The translations under genes were made by a program, and so were the position numbers. The notes below the pieces were generated by a model. It was not told where the DNA came from, ran no database searches, and worked only from the letters and a program-made list of their open reading frames with translations. From contig JADLFM010000050.1 in assembly GCA_020845495.1 (NCBI GenBank), positions 124,001 to 188,000 on the forward strand: 64,000 nucleotides of DNA, given 5' to 3'. Shown here piece by piece: positions 62,009 to 64,000 of this stretch (positions are counted from its first letter, which is position 1; every line of letters begins with the position of its first letter). The stretch comes from Chloroflexota bacterium. Its GTDB lineage: Bacteria > Chloroflexota > UBA6077 > JACCZL01.

Positions 62009-63316
62009 ATGCGGGTAATCTGCACCGGCATCAGCGGTACGGAGCGGATGGCGCTCCTCGACCAGGTGCGTGCAATGGCGGCCCAGACCGGGCGCGACCT
62101 TCGTATCTTTGACGTCCGTGAGGTGATGTTTCAGATTGCCGAGGACATCGGCGAGCCGGTCGACGAAGAGACGATCCTCGACATGTTCCCACGGGCCCTG
62201 GTCCTCTTACGCGCCGCCGCCCTCGAAAAGATCTGGAGCCTGTGCCAGCAGGCTGGCCGCGATCAGGACTGGATCATCAATACGCACGCCGTGTTTCGCT
62301 GGAAGAACACGCTGATCTCCGGCTTCGACCCCTACTATCTCGGGCGGCTCAAGCCAAACCTGTACGTTACCGTTACCTCCGGCGTGCTGACCGTCCGCGA
62401 TCGCCTGCGCCGCTACCCGCGCTGGGAGGATACGAGTGTCGCAGACCTGTTGAGCTGGCGCGAAGAGGAGCAGTGGGCGACTGAGGAGATGGCGCGGATC
62501 TACCACAAGCCGCAGTACTTGCTCGGGCGCGGACTGCCCGCACAGGCGCTGTTCCGGCTGATGTTCGAGCCGCGTGTCAAGAGCGCCTACCTGAGTTATC
62601 CGATGCAGCATGCTGAGGGTGACCGCGCCGTGCTCGCCGCCTTCAAGGCCCGCCTCGAAGAACTGGTCGTCGTGTTCGATCCGGCCGACGTCGACGATCT
62701 CACCATCGAGCGCCCCGCCCTGGGTGGACTCATGGATACGGACGACCTGCCCCGTGCCGACGCGGCGGCAGGGCGCGACGTCAGCGCCACCCGCCTATCG
62801 CACCGGCGTGACCATCCCGCATTCGATAACGGTGACCGTGCTCGGGCGAGCTTCAGCGCGCCAACAGGCGCCAGTCCCGCGCTGGGCGGCCCCGCCGCGG
62901 GCGCTTCCCCGGCACCCGATGCCGAGACTGCCGTCACGCCTGCGCCCGACTCCCTGGCCACTGGCAGCGACGCGGCGGCGATGCGTGAAGAGACATTCCC
63001 TGGCAGCATCGTGTCGGAGCGCGACCAGCGCCACATCGCCGATCAGATCGTCTTCCGTGACTATAAGCTGATCTCTCAGGCGACCATGGTCGTGGTCCTG
63101 TACGACGCGCTGGTGCCGTCGCCGGGGGTCATCAGCGAGATGAACTACGCGCTCCAGACCGGCAAGCGGGTGTATGGCGTCTGGCTGCCAGACACGGAGC
63201 CGTCGCCGTTCTTCACGCGCTACTGCACCCGCGTCTTCCGCTCGGAGGACGACCTGTTCCGCTACTTTCAGCGCTACCGGATCGCGGGCACGGGTCGGAC
63301 GGCGCCTACGCGCTAG
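62009..63316 (+). CDS. Fusion of a P-loop kinase-like domain and a nucleoside-deoxyribosyltransferase-like domain, unknown function
   Basis: 435 residues. Residues 1-190 resemble an adenylate-kinase or AAA-like P-loop domain (VICTGISGTERMALLDQV; FDVREVMFQ; DWIINTHAVFRWKN), but the loop lacks the usual GK[ST]. From ~195 a second domain starts (AYLSYPMQHAEGDRAV), is interrupted by an ~85-residue Ala/Pro/Asp-rich insert, and continues with DYKLISQATMVVVLYDAL, PSPGVISEMNYALQTGKRVYGVW. This second part matches the nucleoside 2-deoxyribosyltransferase pattern, including the putative nucleophilic Glu in ISEMNYA. GAGGAG lies 14 bases before ATG 62009. Function unknown. Confidence 0.7.
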   Translation: MRVICTGISGTERMALLDQVRAMAAQTGRDLRIFDVREVMFQIAEDIGEPVDEETILDMFPRALVLLRAAALEKIWSLCQQAGRDQDWIINTHAVFRWKNTLISGFDPYYLGRLKPNLYVTVTSGVLTVRDRLRRYPRWEDTSVADLLSWREEEQWATEEMARIYHKPQYLLGRGLPAQALFRLMFEPRVKSAYLSYPMQHAEGDRAVLAAFKARLEELVVVFDPADVDDLTIERPALGGLMDTDDLPRADAAAGRDVSATRLSHRRDHPAFDNGDRARASFSAPTGASPALGGPAAGASPAPDAETAVTPAPDSLATGSDAAAMREETFPGSIVSERDQRHIADQIVFRDYKLISQATMVVVLYDALVPSPGVISEMNYALQTGKRVYGVWLPDTEPSPFFTRYCTRVFRSEDDLFRYFQRYRIAGTGRTAPTR

Positions 63317-63318
63317 CC

Positions 63319-63347
63319 GAGCCCTGACCCATTCGGGGTCAGGCTAC
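63319..63347. terminator. Bidirectional hairpin between convergent genes
   Basis: AGCC(C)TGACCC pairs with GGGTCAGGCT around ATTCG with a single bulged C. It spans the gap between two convergent stops and includes the stop codon of the MFS gene. Same ATTC loop as after thiS. Confidence 0.5.
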
Positions 63348-64000
63348 GTGGCCTCCACGGGCACGAGGTCGTCGGGGCTCCACTCGCGCGGCGCCGTAGG
63401 GACGGCGCGCAGAATCGCAAACGCCACCACGATCCACACCGCCAGCGTCAGCACCGCCACCGGCCGCCCGAGGTTCAGCCCGTCTACCACGACCGACCAG
63501 AGCAACGGTCCGGCAATAGCCGCGAACCGGCCCACCATCGCATAGAGTCCGTAGAACTGGCCGAGGTAGCGCGGCGGCGCGAGTTGGAGCATCAGCGGCC
63601 GGTCGGCCGTCCAGGTACCGCCGAGCGCGAAGCCGGCGAGCGGTCCCGCGATCCAGAACAACCAGCCCGGCAGGCCGAACCAGCCGATGGCCGCAGTCAG
63701 GACGAAGACGCCGAGCCAGAGCACGAGCACGACGTCAAGGGTGCGTTTCGAGCCGAGCCGGTCCACGACGACGCCCCAGACCAACCCGCCGACCACCCCG
63801 GCCGCGATGCCCGACAGAAGCAGCAGTTGCGTGTCACGCTCGCCAAACCCGACCTCGTTGGTGACGTAGATGCCCATGAAGGCGATCAGCGTGTTCGCCG
63901 CGTCGGCGTAGAAAACGCGGCCGAGCAGGAAGCGCCTGAGACCAGGGTAGTTGCGCGCGCGCCCGAGCGTCTGGCGTAGCTCCCCGAAGGCCGCGCGGAC
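63344..64000 (-). CDS. MFS transporter, C-terminal part (5' end outside window)
   Basis: 218 residues visible; the frame is open to the window edge. Five or six hydrophobic helices are seen, with an MFS-like intracellular loop GVVVDRLGSKRTLD and TADRPLMLQLAPPRYLGQFYGLY. The latter resembles the UMF1 (Atg22-like) branch of the superfamily. Substrate unknown. It is convergent with the P-loop fusion gene, sharing a hairpin terminator. Confidence 0.85.
   Translation of the reverse strand, partial: VRAAFGELRQTLGRARNYPGLRRFLLGRVFYADAANTLIAFMGIYVTNEVGFGERDTQLLLLSGIAAGVVGGLVWGVVVDRLGSKRTLDVVLVLWLGVFVLTAAIGWFGLPGWLFWIAGPLAGFALGGTWTADRPLMLQLAPPRYLGQFYGLYAMVGRFAAIAGPLLWSVVVDGLNLGRPVAVLTLAVWIVVAFAILRAVPTAPREWSPDDLVPVEAT

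Overview
The window reads as a chromosomal segment of a high-GC bacterium. A Chloroflexota lineage, possibly Thermomicrobia-like, is my best guess. The basis is indirect: a caa3-type oxidase cluster with a CtaG-like assembly factor, family 5 lipoprotein transporters with long Ala/Pro/Lys linkers, a Rv0121-like PPOX enzyme, FabL-type enoyl reductase and GatB. No rRNA or universal marker is present, so the placement is inference. Gene density is about 90 percent. I see no prophage, insertion sequence or CRISPR array.

1-2.5 kb: end of a cytochrome c oxidase cluster (coxC partial, a coxD-like subunit IV with an unusual N-terminal extension, ctaG). 2.7-8.7 kb: peptide-type ABC importer with two tandem paralogous binding lipoproteins and two permeases, but no ATPase genes. 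8.8-13.4 kb: PPOX enzyme, 14-bp tandem repeat, LCP-family protein, PLP aminotransferase, secreted protein. 13.8-19.8 kb: secreted metzincin-type protease, MFS exporter, a 32-aa basic protein, pseudo-receiver, cupin, FabL. 20-26 kb: DUF2254-like membrane protein overlapping a very large zinc ribbon/class III cyclase/AAA/TPR protein, then dcd. 26.5-33.7 kb: split chromate transporter, a one-polypeptide histidine kinase plus response regulator, small genes, an unrecognised protein with a possible PD-(D/E)XK motif, and an M1-like peptidase.

34.1-36.3 kb: TPP-riboswitch thiamin operon (thiG, tenI-like, thiS); a separate thiE lies at 45 kb. 36.3-38.8 kb: two trypsin-like proteases and a LuxR-type regulator with a degenerate receiver. 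38.8-46.7 kb: fabD, a NitT/TauT-like binding lipoprotein, a large glycoside hydrolase, a Nudix protein, thiE and an AI-2E family permease. 47-53.2 kb: methyltransferase, sugar nucleotidyltransferase, Cys-rich unknown, yebC, L,D-transpeptidase, membrane protein, PIG-L deacetylase. 53.5-64 kb: tRNA-Pro, monomeric isocitrate dehydrogenase, tRNA-Gln, hisH-hisA-hisF-hisIE, gatB, a P-loop/deoxyribosyltransferase-like fusion, and a truncated MFS gene.

Recurrent signals: -10 boxes of the type TATACT/TACACT/TACAAT/TAGAAT; at least three genes whose -10 lies 5-8 nt before a start codon with no Shine-Dalgarno (probable leaderless mRNAs); and many perfect GC-rich hairpins without U-tracts after genes. 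The observations I find most worth following are the kinase-regulator fusion (27612-29957), the P-loop/NDT-like fusion (62009-63316), the possible nuclease (30763-32070) and the leaderless group. None of these amounts to a demonstrated new system.
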